A stretch of DNA of 64,000 nucleotides from Rhodobacter sp. (GCA_030065095.1 JASJDP010000011.1:1-64000), one strand, 5' to 3'. Positions 52,537 to 62,446 are shown, counted from the stretch's first letter. Notes: generated from the sequence alone by a model not told the origin. Numbers and translations: made by a program.

Positions 52537-53373
52537 ATGTCACTCATCGAAAAGATCTCGAACCAGGCCACATCGCTGACACCCAGCGAGCGTCGGCTTG
52601 TGGAGAACGTCATTGAAAGTCCGACGGCGGCGGCGCTTGGCACCGCGGGCGAACTGGCCAAAGCGGTGGGCGTCCACGAGGCCACCGCCTCACGGCTTGC
52701 CAAGAAGCTCGGCTTCGACAGCTACGCTGCGTTCCGCGACGCCCTTCGCGACGAGTTCATCGCCACGCGCGAAACCGCCACACGGTTCGAAAAGACCATT
52801 GCCGAGACCACGTCGGACACGATCCTGGGCAAACTGGCGCGCGACGAGGCACAGGCGCTTGGCGGGATCGAGGACTTCATCACCCCCGATCAGATCGCCG
52901 AAATCGCCGGCCTTCTGATGAACGCGGGCCGGATCTACATCTACGGATACGGCAACGCAGAAGTCCTGGCACTGATGATGGTCAAGCGGTTCCGCCGCTT
53001 CGGCAAAGAGGTTCAGCAACTCGATACCAACCCGCGAGGGCTGGCCGAGCAGATGCTGGGTCTCGAAGCGGGGGACGTGGTGCTGAGCTTTGCGTTCCGC
53101 CGCCCGCCGCGCGGCTACGCTGCCCTGATCGAGACAGCGAAAGAGGCGGGGGCCACAACCATAATTATCTCGGGCAAATCGGGCGCGCTTCTTGCGCCGC
53201 GTCCCGACCATCTGCTGGCCGCGCCGCGCTCTGGCGATCCGGACGCGTTCCAGACACTGACCGTGCCGATGACAGTCTGCAACGCCATCGTCATCGCCGC
53301 CGGCCTGACCGCGAAGGAGGAATCACTGAAGAAGCTCGACCGGCTGGGTCAGTTGATCGAGCGCTTCGGCTAA
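52537..53373 (+). CDS. MurR/RpiR-family transcriptional regulator
   Basis: 278 residues. An N-terminal HTH_6 domain (TPSERRLVENVIES; AKAVGVHEATASRLAKKLGF) precedes a SIS phosphosugar-binding domain (GRIYIYGYGNAEVLALM; TTIIISGKSGALLAP). SIS domains bind phosphorylated sugars or aminoalkyl compounds as effectors. ATG 52537 is used because homologous sequence begins there. It directly precedes, by 23 bases, the ABC transporter operon that it probably controls; the inverted repeat in front of it may be its site. Confidence 0.93.
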   Translation: MSLIEKISNQATSLTPSERRLVENVIESPTAAALGTAGELAKAVGVHEATASRLAKKLGFDSYAAFRDALRDEFIATRETATRFEKTIAETTSDTILGKLARDEAQALGGIEDFITPDQIAEIAGLLMNAGRIYIYGYGNAEVLALMMVKRFRRFGKEVQQLDTNPRGLAEQMLGLEAGDVVLSFAFRRPPRGYAALIETAKEAGATTIIISGKSGALLAPRPDHLLAAPRSGDPDAFQTLTVPMTVCNAIVIAAGLTAKEESLKKLDRLGQLIERFG

Positions 53374-53396
53374 CGAGGAACCCAAGGGAGGATCAC

Positions 53397-54518
53397 ATGA
53401 CGGTTCTGAACGCAACGCGCCTGGGCGCGATCGGTATTCTATTGTCGACGGCGGCCATGGCCGGCGGGCACCTGAACGAAATGGGGCCGGAGGAATTGCT
53501 GCCCCTGGCCCAGGAAGAGGGCACGTTGACGGTCTATTCCTTCACCAGCCGGATCGGGAAGGTGGAGAAGGCGTTCGAGGAAGCCTATCCAGGCATCGAC
53601 CTTCAGGGCTTTGACATCTCATCGACCGAACAGATCGCCCGGCTGAAGGCCGAGGCGCAGGCAGGCGTCACAAATGCGGACGTGATCTATATCTCGGACA
53701 CGCCGGTGGTGCTGACCGAGCTGTTGGAGGCCGGGATCATCGCGCCCTACGTGCCGCCGCGTGTGGCCGACCGGGTGCCGGCGGAGTTTCAAAGCCCGCT
53801 TCTGGCGCAGCGCCTGTCGACCAAAGTCCTGATGTATAACGAGGAGGCCAATCCCGATGCGGCGCCGGTCAGCAACCTGTGGCAATTGACCACCGACGAG
53901 TGGACCGGGCGAGTGGTGATGGTCGATCCGTTGCAGCGCGGCGACTACCTCGATCTGATGACCGAGATCGTGCTGCGGTCGGACGAGATGGCGGCGGCCT
54001 ACGAGGCCGAGTTCGGACAGGCGATCGACCTCGACGGAGCGGCCAATGCGGGCGAAAAGTTCATCGCCGATCTCTTCGCCAATGACGTGATCCTGGTGGG
54101 CTCCACCGACGATGTGAACGCGGCCGTGGGCGCCTTGGGGCAAGAGAACCCTCCCGTCGGCTTCACCAGTTATTCGGACCGGCGCGACAACGAGGAAGAG
54201 GGCTGGGCCTTGCAGGTCGCCAATGCCGTGGAACCCGCGCCGGGTATCATCTTCCCGGCTGTGCTTGCGCTGGCGGCAGAGCCCAACAATCCCGCTGCGG
54301 CGCGTCTTGTGATCGATTTCCTGATGGGCGACGAAAGCGAGGTTGGCGGGCCGGGTCTGGCACCCTTCTATGTCGCGGGCGACTACGTCACACGCACCGA
54401 CATCCCGCCGCATCCCGACGCGGTGCCGCTTGACCAATTCACGGCGTGGCGCGTCGCCCCGGCAGCGACGGCGACCATTCGAGCGGATATCGGCGATCTG
54501 ATCCTGACGCTTCAGTAA
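53397..54518 (+). CDS. ABC transporter substrate-binding protein, FutA/AEP-like
   Basis: 373 residues with a signal peptide (LGAIGILLSTAAMAGG). The periplasmic-binding fold begins EGTLTVYSFTSRIGKVEKAF and continues with ADVIYISDTPVVLTELLEAG and VLMYNEEANPDA. This belongs to the cluster of iron(III), putrescine and 2-aminoethylphosphonate binding proteins. The ribosome-binding site is AAGGGAGG. The iron-ligating double Tyr of FbpA-type proteins is not evident, so a phosphorus-containing or other small organic ligand is favoured by context. Starts the ABC operon. Confidence 0.88.
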   Translation: MTVLNATRLGAIGILLSTAAMAGGHLNEMGPEELLPLAQEEGTLTVYSFTSRIGKVEKAFEEAYPGIDLQGFDISSTEQIARLKAEAQAGVTNADVIYISDTPVVLTELLEAGIIAPYVPPRVADRVPAEFQSPLLAQRLSTKVLMYNEEANPDAAPVSNLWQLTTDEWTGRVVMVDPLQRGDYLDLMTEIVLRSDEMAAAYEAEFGQAIDLDGAANAGEKFIADLFANDVILVGSTDDVNAAVGALGQENPPVGFTSYSDRRDNEEEGWALQVANAVEPAPGIIFPAVLALAAEPNNPAAARLVIDFLMGDESEVGGPGLAPFYVAGDYVTRTDIPPHPDAVPLDQFTAWRVAPAATATIRADIGDLILTLQ

Positions 54519-54598
54519 CCAGTAGTCCCGTTGGGGGCGGGCGTGGCGACGCGTCTGCCCCTACGCTATCGTCACACAACGAACCGGGGATGATCTCG

Positions 54599-56344
54599 AT
54601 GGCGCAAGCGGCCATGGGCGGGCAGGGACGGCGCGTGCTCTTTCAACAGGGTACGGTGCTGAAGGCGGTGGTGTTGGCCCTGCTGGTCGCGCTGATCGTC
54701 TTGCCGCTGATCCGGACGGTGATGTTCACCCTGCACCCTGACACCGTCAAGGCCTGGTCGGATGTGCTGACGGGCCGGCTGTCGAAGAACTTGTTCTACA
54801 AACCCTTGGGCAACACGCTGCTGATCGGGGTCGTGGTGGCGACGGCTTGTGTACTGCTGGGCGGGTTTCTGGCCTGGCTTGTGGTGATGACGAACGTGCC
54901 TTTCCGCAAGACCATCGGCGTGATGGCCACGTTGCCGTTCATGATCCCGTCATTCGCAGCGGCCCTGGCCTGGGGCTCGCTGTTCCGCAACGATCGCGTG
55001 GGCGGCCAAGTGGGCTGGTTGCAGGGGCTGGGTCTCGACATTCCCGACTGGCTGGCCTGGGGCATGGTGCCGACGCTCATCGTGCTGACCCTGCACTATT
55101 TCAGCCTTGCCTTCACGATCATTGCGGCGGCCCTGGCCACGGTGAATTCCGACCTTGTCGAGGCGGCACAGATCGCGGGCGCGAAGGGACGGCGCATCCT
55201 GATGGGGATCATCCTTCCGGTGACGACGCCGGCGCTGGTGGCGGCCGGGTCGCTCTGTTTCGCAGGCGCAGTGTCAAACTTCGCAACGCCCGCGCTGTTG
55301 GGCTTGCCGGTGCGCATGCAAACGCTGTCCACCCGACTTTTCGGCATGATCGAGGTCGGTCAGGTCGGGCGTGGCTATGTCATTGGTATCCTGCTGGTGC
55401 TGATCTCCGGCGCCTTCCTGTGGGCCGGCAACCGGATCGTCTCGGGCCGGCGGTCCTATGCCACGATCACCGGCAAGGGCGGGCGGGCCAAGCGCTTTGA
55501 CCTGCGCGGGGCGCGCTGGCCGCTCTGCGCTGTGGCGGCGGTGGTCCTGCTCAGCTCGACCGTGATCCCCGTCATCGTGCTGACAGCCTCCAGCCTTGCG
55601 CCGTCCTCGGCGAACCTCTTTTCCAACTGGACGCTGCACTATTGGATGGGTCAAAGCGATCCGTCCTTTGCCCAAGGCATCCCCGGCATCGCGTATAACG
55701 AGGATATCGTCCGGGCGTTGACGGTGACGCTGGGACTTGGGCTGGCGGTGGCCTTCACGGGCATGTTCGTGGGGCTTCTGGCCTCCTACACGACGGCCAG
55801 ATTCCGCGAGGGTTGGGCGTCGGCCGCCATCACGCAGATCAGCTTTCTGCCGCTTCTGGTGCCAGGCATCGCGTTCGGTGCGGCCTATATCGCCTATCTC
55901 GGCGCGCCCATCGGTCCGTTCCCGGCGCTCTACGGCACCTTCGCGCTATTGGTCATCGCAGGAACGGCCTATCTCTTGCCCTTCTCGGTCCAGACCGGCC
56001 GCGCCGTGATCCAGCAGGTGGGCGGCGAGTTGGAGGAAAGCGCACGCATCACCGGCGCCAGCTTTGGCCGCAGGCTGTTCGCCATTACCGTGCCACTGGC
56101 GATCCGTGGGCTGGCCGCGGGCGGTATCCTGATCTTCGTCAAGATCGTCCGCGACCTGTCGCTGGTGGTGCTGCTCTTCACGCCCACAATGCCGGTCCTG
56201 TCGGTCCTAGCCTATCGCTACGCCTCCGAAGGCTTCGGCCAATTCGCCAACGCGATCACGGTCGTCATCCTGTTCATCTCGATCGCCGCCACGCTGATCG
56301 CCAACCGGCTGCAAACCAAATCCCAGCCCTGGCTGCAGAACTGA
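54599..56344 (+). CDS. ABC transporter permease, fused double-domain (FbpB/PhnV-like)
   Basis: About 581 residues with roughly twelve membrane helices in two homologous halves. Each half has the EAA loop: LVEAAQIAGAKGRRILMGII near residue 195 and LEESARITGASFGRRLFAIT near 480. Single-chain double permeases of this size are found with iron(III) and 2-aminoethylphosphonate importers. ATG 54599 has GGGGATG at suitable distance; ATG 54590 is in frame nine bases earlier. It follows the binding-protein gene by ~80 bases and precedes the ATPase gene by 8. Confidence 0.88.
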   Translation: MAQAAMGGQGRRVLFQQGTVLKAVVLALLVALIVLPLIRTVMFTLHPDTVKAWSDVLTGRLSKNLFYKPLGNTLLIGVVVATACVLLGGFLAWLVVMTNVPFRKTIGVMATLPFMIPSFAAALAWGSLFRNDRVGGQVGWLQGLGLDIPDWLAWGMVPTLIVLTLHYFSLAFTIIAAALATVNSDLVEAAQIAGAKGRRILMGIILPVTTPALVAAGSLCFAGAVSNFATPALLGLPVRMQTLSTRLFGMIEVGQVGRGYVIGILLVLISGAFLWAGNRIVSGRRSYATITGKGGRAKRFDLRGARWPLCAVAAVVLLSSTVIPVIVLTASSLAPSSANLFSNWTLHYWMGQSDPSFAQGIPGIAYNEDIVRALTVTLGLGLAVAFTGMFVGLLASYTTARFREGWASAAITQISFLPLLVPGIAFGAAYIAYLGAPIGPFPALYGTFALLVIAGTAYLLPFSVQTGRAVIQQVGGELEESARITGASFGRRLFAITVPLAIRGLAAGGILIFVKIVRDLSLVVLLFTPTMPVLSVLAYRYASEGFGQFANAITVVILFISIAATLIANRLQTKSQPWLQN

Positions 56345-56352
56345 AGGGTCCC

Positions 56353-57411
56353 ATGCTGGAAATTCGCAATCTCACCAAACGGTTCGGCGATTTCGAGGCT
56401 GTCAGGGACGTGTCGATTTCGGTGCCCGACGGTGCGTTCCTGGTGCTGCTCGGGCCGTCCGGATGCGGAAAGACCACGCTTTTGCGGATGCTGGCCGGGC
56501 TCGAATTGCCGTCCGCGGGGCAGATCGTATTCGACGGGAAACCCGTGTCGGACGGGGACCGAAACTGGACCGTCGATCCCGCCAGGCGCAATTCCGGGCT
56601 GGTGTTCCAGTCTTATGCGCTTTGGCCGCACATGTCGGTGCGCGGCAACGTCGACTGGCCACTGAAGGTGATGAAGATGCCGAAGGCGGACCGCACGAGG
56701 CGCGTCGCGGAAGTGCTGAAATTGCTCGATATCAGTCAGTTGGCGGACCGATACCCGAACGAGATCTCGGGCGGGCAACAGCAGCGCGTTGCCATCGCCC
56801 GCACCATCGCGCCGAAACCCTCGGTCCTGCTGTTCGACGAACCGCTCTCGAACCTCGACGCCAAGCTGCGGGTCGAGATGCGGACCGAGCTGATGCGCCT
56901 GCACCGGGCAACCGGGGCCACGACCGTCTATGTCACCCACGACCAGATCGAGGCGATGACGATGGCGACACATGTGGCGGTGATGAACCATGGCCGCGTG
57001 CAGCAATTCGGCACCCCTGCCGACCTTGTGGATCACCCCGAAACGGCTTTCGTGGCGACCTTTATCGGTACGCCTCCCAACAACATGGTGCCGATCGTCA
57101 GGAACGGCACCGGCTACAAGGTGGGAGGCCGGTACATGCCCGTGACTCCGCCCGCCGATGATTGCCTGGCAATGTACCGCGCCGAGGCGATGACGCTGAG
57201 CGACAGCGAGGGCGAAACCACTCTGCCGATGGAACTGGTCGAAACGAGCGCCATTGCCGGGCGCATGATGGTGACCGGATTGCGGGATGGGCTTCGACTG
57301 ACCGCCATCGTTGAACGCGCGCCCGAGGCGCGGATCGGCGACACGGTCCAGTTCTGCTTGCCGCAACGGCCTGACAGCTGGTTCGGCCCCGATGGCGAAA
57401 GGATCGGTTGA
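56353..57411 (+). CDS. ABC transporter ATP-binding protein
   Basis: 352 residues. Walker A GPSGCGKTT (near 36), Q-loop VFQSYALWPHM, signature EISGGQQQRVAIARTI, Walker B LLFDEPLSNLDAKLR and the switch His in VTHDQIEAM are all intact. A C-terminal TOBE-type regulatory domain starts near residue 240. This is the PotA/FbpC class that powers import with the preceding permease. Its TGA overlaps the ATG of the histidine phosphatase gene (TGATG), so the phosphatase is part of the same operon. Confidence 0.93.
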   Translation: MLEIRNLTKRFGDFEAVRDVSISVPDGAFLVLLGPSGCGKTTLLRMLAGLELPSAGQIVFDGKPVSDGDRNWTVDPARRNSGLVFQSYALWPHMSVRGNVDWPLKVMKMPKADRTRRVAEVLKLLDISQLADRYPNEISGGQQQRVAIARTIAPKPSVLLFDEPLSNLDAKLRVEMRTELMRLHRATGATTVYVTHDQIEAMTMATHVAVMNHGRVQQFGTPADLVDHPETAFVATFIGTPPNNMVPIVRNGTGYKVGGRYMPVTPPADDCLAMYRAEAMTLSDSEGETTLPMELVETSAIAGRMMVTGLRDGLRLTAIVERAPEARIGDTVQFCLPQRPDSWFGPDGERIG

Positions 57412-58010
57412 TGCGCTTGTTGCTGGTTCGGCATGGTCAGTCGGAGTGGAACGCGGCACGGCGGCTCCAGGGTCAGGCGGATGTCGGCCTGTCCGATCTG
57501 GGCGAAGATCAAGCCGACGCCTTGCGCCCGACGATCGAGGCGATAGGCCATTGCCGCGCGATCTCCTCCGATCTTGAACGGGTGCGGGAAACCGCGCTTC
57601 GGATCGGTGCACAGACACCCAGGTTTGTGGAAGACCTGCGCGAGATCGACGTTGGCGACTGGACCGGCCGCGGCATTGACGAGATACGCGCCGAGGATGA
57701 CGCCGCCTATCAGGGCTGGCGTGCCGGCACATCCGCCCCGCCAGGCGGAGAAGCCTGGGCGGATTTCGTAGACCGTGTCACCGGTGTGATCGAAGCGGAG
57801 CGGCGCATTCCGTGCCTGAACCTGCTCGTCGTCTGCCACGGCGGCGTCATTCGCGCGATCCTGCAGCGCTATGTCGGCCTTGAACCCGCACACATGATCC
57901 CCGTCGCCCCCGCGAGCCTGAGCGCGCTTCGGCTAGGTACCGCAAAGCCGCCGCGGCTGGAGCTGTTCAACTATCTGCCCGACAGTTTGGACTTCGGAGC
58001 GCCGGACTAA
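57411..58010 (+). CDS. histidine phosphatase family protein
   Basis: 199 residues. The phosphoglycerate-mutase-like RHG motif LLLVRHGQSEWN at the N-terminus provides the phospho-His. ISSDLERVRETA, DLREIDVGDWTGR and VVCHGGVIRAI give the second His and the acid/Arg pocket. It dephosphorylates small phospho-esters in the cytoplasm. Translational coupling to an ABC importer suggests that the imported compound, or one made from it, carries a phosphate that this enzyme removes. Confidence 0.9.
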   Translation: MRLLLVRHGQSEWNAARRLQGQADVGLSDLGEDQADALRPTIEAIGHCRAISSDLERVRETALRIGAQTPRFVEDLREIDVGDWTGRGIDEIRAEDDAAYQGWRAGTSAPPGGEAWADFVDRVTGVIEAERRIPCLNLLVVCHGGVIRAILQRYVGLEPAHMIPVAPASLSALRLGTAKPPRLELFNYLPDSLDFGAPD

Positions 58011-58559
58011 TGCGCGTCGAGCCCATGTGCCTTGCCGAGAAGTACAAAACGCGTTCGTGACTGCGATCAAAGCGGAATCCCGGCAATTCTGCCGCGTCCA
58101 GTGTTTTGGCTCAATTCGGTCATCTGTTCTTGGCCGACTATCAAGTGGCGGAATCGTGGCTTTCAAACCTCGCGCAGGTTCCCTTTGCGTCGGATAGAGT
58201 GTCTGGTCCTCGACTGACTTGACCAAGACCTGCGGCGATCAACGACGGGATCGTTCCTCACCGGACGAGGTCTGCCGATGACGCCGCAAATGGCCGCTGC
58301 GCGGCTTGAAGGGCAAGACAAAGCAAGGCGCTCCGCGACCAATCCGACCCATGCATGCAGCGGTCCAACCGAACCGGCCAACAGGGACTGCGAAGAGAAG
58401 CGGGACCCGGTTGAGCGACCCGATCCCAGCCGACAGGCAAAAAGACGATGAAATGAGCTTGACCCAAACGCCCGATCGGAGAATGCGCCATACGCCGAAA
58501 ATATCGGAAGGTCAGTTATCCCTTGGATTGCCGACGTTCCTAGCAAAAGACGATCACGG
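58011..58559. other. ~550-base intergenic region
   Basis: Between a plus-strand operon and a minus-strand gene. Short frames on both strands lack recognisable domains and ribosome-binding sites. No clear terminator was seen. Confidence 0.5.
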
Positions 58560-59429
58560 CTATCGCGTGCCTTTGCGTTTCCCTTCGGCAGCGGCCACGA
58601 CTGCGCCGAATAGAATGAGTGGGGCCGCCACTAGAAACGCGGTCGAAAGCCGTAGGTTGAAGACAAAGAGATCCGCCAAGAGAGGCCGCAACAGCGCGAC
58701 GTATTCGAATGGTGCCAGGCGAGAGGCTTCGGCGTAGCGGAATGCCAGGGTCATGGCGATGTGGCCAAAGCCGCCAAACAGACCGGCAGCGATCAGCAGC
58801 GACAATGTCTGTCCCTCCGGCGCGACCCATCCCCAGGGAATGGTCAGCAGGGCCCCAATCATAGAGGCGAGTACGAAGTAAAGCGCGATGGCGCCCGGGC
58901 TCTCGGTTCCGTTCAGGCTGCGGATCAAGACGAGAGAAAGCGCCGAAAGCACCGCCGATGCCAGACCCAAAGCATACCAGACCAGTCTGGCCGTGTCGTT
59001 CGATCCGCCGCCCAGTTCCGGCGAAACCAATACGATGACCCCAGAAAATCCAAGCGCCAAGCCACCCACACGCCAAATAATCAAGCGCTCGGACAGCAGG
59101 ATCATGGCGGCGAACGCTGTCAATACGGGCGTGAGTTGCGCGATCAACGTCGCCTCCGCCAGGTTCAGCGGCGCAATGGAGGCAAAGGACGCGAGCAAGG
59201 CCAGCGCTCCAAAACCGGAACGGAGGAAATGCGCGCCCGGCCGCTTGGTGGCCAATCCACCCGGGAATTCCCGTCTGATCCAAACGAAGAAAACCAGAGG
59301 GATCATAGCGAAAAAAGAGCGGAAGAAGACGATCTCGCCCAAAGGCACCTTTTCACTTACCGCCTTCACGCTGACGACCATCGCGGCCACCAGCAACCCG
59401 GACAGAACGCGCAGGCCAATTCCCAGCAT
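58560..59429 (-). CDS. EamA/DMT-family transporter
   Basis: 289 residues with ten predicted membrane helices in two EamA repeats. Characteristic pieces are VPLGEIVFFRSFFAMIPLVF in repeat one and FRYAEASRLAPFEYVALLRP in repeat two. ATG 59429 gives the usual N-terminus (MLGIGLRVLSGLLVAAMVVS). DMT exporters of this kind move metabolites such as amino acids or nucleobases out of the cell. It lies 17 bases beyond the decayed ABC permease on the same strand and so may be transcribed from that operon. Confidence 0.9.
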   Translation of the reverse strand: MLGIGLRVLSGLLVAAMVVSVKAVSEKVPLGEIVFFRSFFAMIPLVFFVWIRREFPGGLATKRPGAHFLRSGFGALALLASFASIAPLNLAEATLIAQLTPVLTAFAAMILLSERLIIWRVGGLALGFSGVIVLVSPELGGGSNDTARLVWYALGLASAVLSALSLVLIRSLNGTESPGAIALYFVLASMIGALLTIPWGWVAPEGQTLSLLIAAGLFGGFGHIAMTLAFRYAEASRLAPFEYVALLRPLLADLFVFNLRLSTAFLVAAPLILFGAVVAAAEGKRKGTR

Positions 59430-59446
59430 GGGGCGATCCCGTCCCG

Positions 59447-60120
59447 TCAAAACCGGTCGTCCTTCTGGGCCAGCGCACCCCGCAAGGCGTCTCCGGCGAG
59501 ATTGATGGCGAGAACGCACGCCATGACCGAGAGGCCGGACCAGATCATCTGCCGCGGGGTTGACCGCATATGGATGCGCGCATCCAGCAGCATCGTTCCC
59601 CATTCCGGCAGCGGCGGCTGCACGCAAAAGCCAAGGAGCCCGAGGGCGGAGATGCCGAGGATGGCGCGGGCAAACATGCCCGTCCAGACGACGGTCAATG
59701 ACGGTAGCAGAGACGGCAGATAGTGCCACCGGGCAATGGCCCATGGCGACAGTCCTGCGAGTTTCGCCTGGATCACGTAGCCACGGCTCTCCAACGAGAG
59801 GCCAATCCCTCGCGCGACCCGCGCGTAGCGCATCCAGCCGGTCACGCTGAGGGCGACGATCAGACTGCCCGTACCCGGGTCCCGATGCAGAGACCGATGG
59901 CTGAAATCAGGAAGGCCAATCCGAGGGACCAGCGGGCTCCGTGCAAAAGTCTCGAAAGAATGTCCCGGCCAAGCGCGTCGGTGCCAAGAACCCACGCCGC
60001 GCCCGGCGGATGCAACCGGTTCGGAATGTCGATCGCGGATGGATCATATGGGGCCAGGAGCGGACCGAAGACCGCGATCAAGACGAACAGGCCGGCCAGG
60101 GCGATCACGCTACGCATCAC
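59447..60120 (-). pseudogene. peptide/nickel-type ABC permease C (DppC-like), internal deletion and frameshift
   Basis: The first part (60120 down to ~59880) encodes the DppC N-terminus, GPLLAPYDPSAIDIPNRLHP and GTDALGRDILSRLLHGARWS, up to the helix AFLISAIGLCIGT. It then stops in that frame. A different frame resumes at SLIVALSVTGWMRYARVARG and runs to the normal C-terminus LAGDALRGALAQ. The ~45 residues that normally lie between are missing, so a deletion with loss of frame occurred near 59870-59885. The product cannot be a working permease. Confidence 0.85.
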
Positions 60121-61048
60121 GCTCTCCGATCCGGGGATCGGTCAGCCGATAGACGACATCGATCAGCAGATTGACCACGACGAACAACAACGCCGCCAAA
60201 AGGACAACGGCCTGCACCTTGGGAAAATCCCGGGCGGTGATGGCCGCCACCAGAAAGCTGCCAAGACCGGGTCTTGCGAAGATGACCTCGACCATCACCG
60301 CCCCTTCAAGCAGGAACGCCATCTCCGGGCCTAAGACCGTCACCACGGGGATCGCCGCGTGCGGAGCCACGTGATCTCGCCCGATGGCGCGGTTCGAGAC
60401 GCCCCGGCGGCGAAAGGCGGGAAGGAACGGTTGGCCCCGCGCCTCACGGATACCTGACCGGATGAACCAGGTAAGGGATGCGGCGACGCCAAGCCCCGGC
60501 GTCAATGCCGGCAGGAGGATATGGACCGCTGTGCGGGCGCCCATGGCCGGCAGCCAGGCCAGATGCAGCGCAAAAAGCAGGATCAGCAAGAGCCCAAGCC
60601 AATAGGCAGGGATCGCTGCCCCGAACGAGGCCAGCGCCACGGCGATGCGGTCCATCCATCTGCCGGGCGCCCGCGTGGCGATCGCGGCGAGCGGCACCGA
60701 GGTGGCCAGCCCGATGGCCAATCCCGCAAAGGCCAATGGCACGGTATAGGAGATCGCATCAATCAGCTCGGGCCAGACCGCCCGCCCGGTGACGGAAGAT
60801 CGCCCGAAATCGCCAATCAGCAGGGGGCCGCTCCACGCGGTGAAAGCCGTCAAAAACCCGGCATCCAGATCGGTCTCGACCTGCACATGGTCGACGACGT
60901 CGTCAGACGCAACGGTGTCGTAACGCGCCAGGGCAATGGCCAAAGCGGGATCGCCAGGCGCATTCCACAATAGCGCAAATGTGGCCAATGCCGTGCCGGT
61001 CAGGACAACGGCTGCGCGCGGCAACAATCCGAGAATGCCACGGCTCAC
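60110..61048 (-). CDS. peptide/nickel-type ABC permease B (DppB-like)
   Basis: 312 residues, apparently intact, with about six membrane helices. RAAVVLTGTALATFALLWNA opens it, GDFGRSSVTGRAVWPEL is the family loop, and LEGAVMVEVIFARPGLGSFL is the usual C-terminal block. The EAA region reads RGVSNRAIGRDHVAPHAAIP, somewhat diverged. Its partner genes (permease C, one ATPase, binding protein) are broken, so the transporter is probably non-functional even though this gene has no stop or shift. Confidence 0.75.
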   Translation of the reverse strand: MSRGILGLLPRAAVVLTGTALATFALLWNAPGDPALAIALARYDTVASDDVVDHVQVETDLDAGFLTAFTAWSGPLLIGDFGRSSVTGRAVWPELIDAISYTVPLAFAGLAIGLATSVPLAAIATRAPGRWMDRIAVALASFGAAIPAYWLGLLLILLFALHLAWLPAMGARTAVHILLPALTPGLGVAASLTWFIRSGIREARGQPFLPAFRRRGVSNRAIGRDHVAPHAAIPVVTVLGPEMAFLLEGAVMVEVIFARPGLGSFLVAAITARDFPKVQAVVLLAALLFVVVNLLIDVVYRLTDPRIGERDA

Positions 61049-61769
61049 ACCGCATGCTCCAACGCCCCAAGCGCGATCGCCGCATCCCGCAACGTGCGGC
61101 CGTACTCCGTTCGCGGGGTTGCAAGGAATTCCTGCGACGGTCCGACTTCTTCGATCCGACCGGCGCGCAAGACCGCGATATCCTCAGCATGGGCACAGGC
61201 GTAACCAAGGTCGTGGGTAACGATGAGGGCCGCAAAGCCGTCTTTCGCTTGCAGGTCTGCGATCAGTTTTGCTGTGTGTTCCTGTGCAACCGCATCCAGC
61301 GCCGACAGGGGTTCATCGAACAGGATCAGCGGCGGTGCGGCAATCAAGTCGCGCAGGATGCCGACTCCTTGGGCCTGTCCGATGGAAGCCTCTGTGGGGC
61401 GCCGGTCCAGCAGATCGGGCGGCGCCTCTAGCCCGCGGCAAAGCCGGTCAATCCGGTCCAGCGGCGGGGCCCAGTTGCGCGCGGTGGCGGGCTCGATGAC
61501 CGACCGCCGCAACGTGAGCGCCGGGTTGAAGGCCGCACGGGATTCCTGCAGGACCAGCGCGGGCCGGCAGTCGCGCACCGGGGCCCGACCCAGAACACTT
61601 TGCCCCGACATGGCCTGAGAAGCCCCAGGATCATGGCGATAAGGGTGGATTTCCCGGCACCGCTTTCCCCAACGACGGCAAGCGTTTTGCCCGGGTTCAA
61701 CGACAGCCGGATGTCCTCCAGCGTCGTGCTTTGGCCGCGTCTGATCGAAACGCCTTCGACCTTCCGCAT
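61045..61769 (-). pseudogene. ABC ATPase (DppF/OppF-like), frameshifted
   Basis: The N-terminal frame begins at 61769 and includes an intact Walker A, VVGESGAGKSTLIAMILGLL. Near 61613 the reading shifts: the sequence continues as SGQSVLGRAPVRDCRPALV and LVLQESRAAFNPAL in another frame to the end. The signature helix is degraded from LSGGQ to ASIGQAQGVGILRDL, while Walker B LILFDEPLSALD and the VTHDLGYAC switch remain. One-base loss plus the altered signature indicate an inactive gene. Its stop overlaps the permease B start. Confidence 0.8.
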
Positions 61770-62446
61770 AGCAGGGCAAGCCAGCTTCGATGCGCGGAAA
61801 GGGACTGCGCTGCGCCTGTCTGCGGACGGTCGAGCAGATCTGCGGTCGGGGAAGCCTCGACAACGCGGCCGGCATCCATCACCGTCAGATTCAGAACCCT
61901 GCGCGCCGCCAACCCGAGATCATGCGTGATCAGCAGCATTACCGTTTCGGTGGCGGCAAGGTGGCTGTCCAGCAGGTCCATCGTCTGCGCCGCGACCACC
62001 GGATCCAGCGCCGAGGTCGGTTCGTCCAGGACGATCAAATCCGGGATCCCGATCAGGGCCATCGCAATAACGAACTGCTGCTGCATGCCGCGGCTCCACC
62101 CCCAAGGGCGTTTTCGAAGATCGCCGCCATCGATCTTCAGCGCCGCGAACAGTCGTTTCCGTTGGTCGGCGTTCGGCGGCGAACCCAGCGCCCGCGCGGC
62201 CTCGGTCCAATGGAACGCCATGCTGCGGAGCGGGTCCAAAGCTTCGTCCGGGCGTTGGGGAACATGCGCGACACTGCGGCCGTGCGCCCGCAGATCATCG
62301 ATCAGGGCGTGGCCCAGCGTGGACTTCCCAGAACCGGACGCGCCTACCAGGCCGATGCGGGCGCGGGGGGCGATCTCCAGCGATGTGGGGTGCGGGATTG
62401 TCCGGCCCGAGCGAACTGCAGTCAGGCCGGAAACGGAAAGCGTCAT
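61697..62446 (-). CDS. ABC ATPase (DppD/OppD-like), probably decaying
   Basis: About 249 residues. Walker A GASGSGKSTLGHAL, Walker B LIVLDEPTSALDPV and the switch ITHDLGLAA are present, but the signature LSGG appears as WSRGMQQQFVIAMAL. The last ~25 residues (CGRSKAFRSDAAKARRWR) look like run-on into the next gene after loss of the normal stop, giving a 73-base overlap with the following ATPase. The start ATG 62446 overlaps the binding-protein stop. Formally open, but in a broken operon. Confidence 0.65.
   Translation of the reverse strand: MTLSVSGLTAVRSGRTIPHPTSLEIAPRARIGLVGASGSGKSTLGHALIDDLRAHGRSVAHVPQRPDEALDPLRSMAFHWTEAARALGSPPNADQRKRLFAALKIDGGDLRKRPWGWSRGMQQQFVIAMALIGIPDLIVLDEPTSALDPVVAAQTMDLLDSHLAATETVMLLITHDLGLAARRVLNLTVMDAGRVVEASPTADLLDRPQTGAAQSLSAHRSWLALLCGRSKAFRSDAAKARRWRTSGCR

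Noticed and set aside
61045-61769. Programmed frameshifting in the ABC ATPase
   Set aside because: No slippery heptamer is evident, and neighbouring genes carry independent deletions and motif loss, so decay is the simpler reading.
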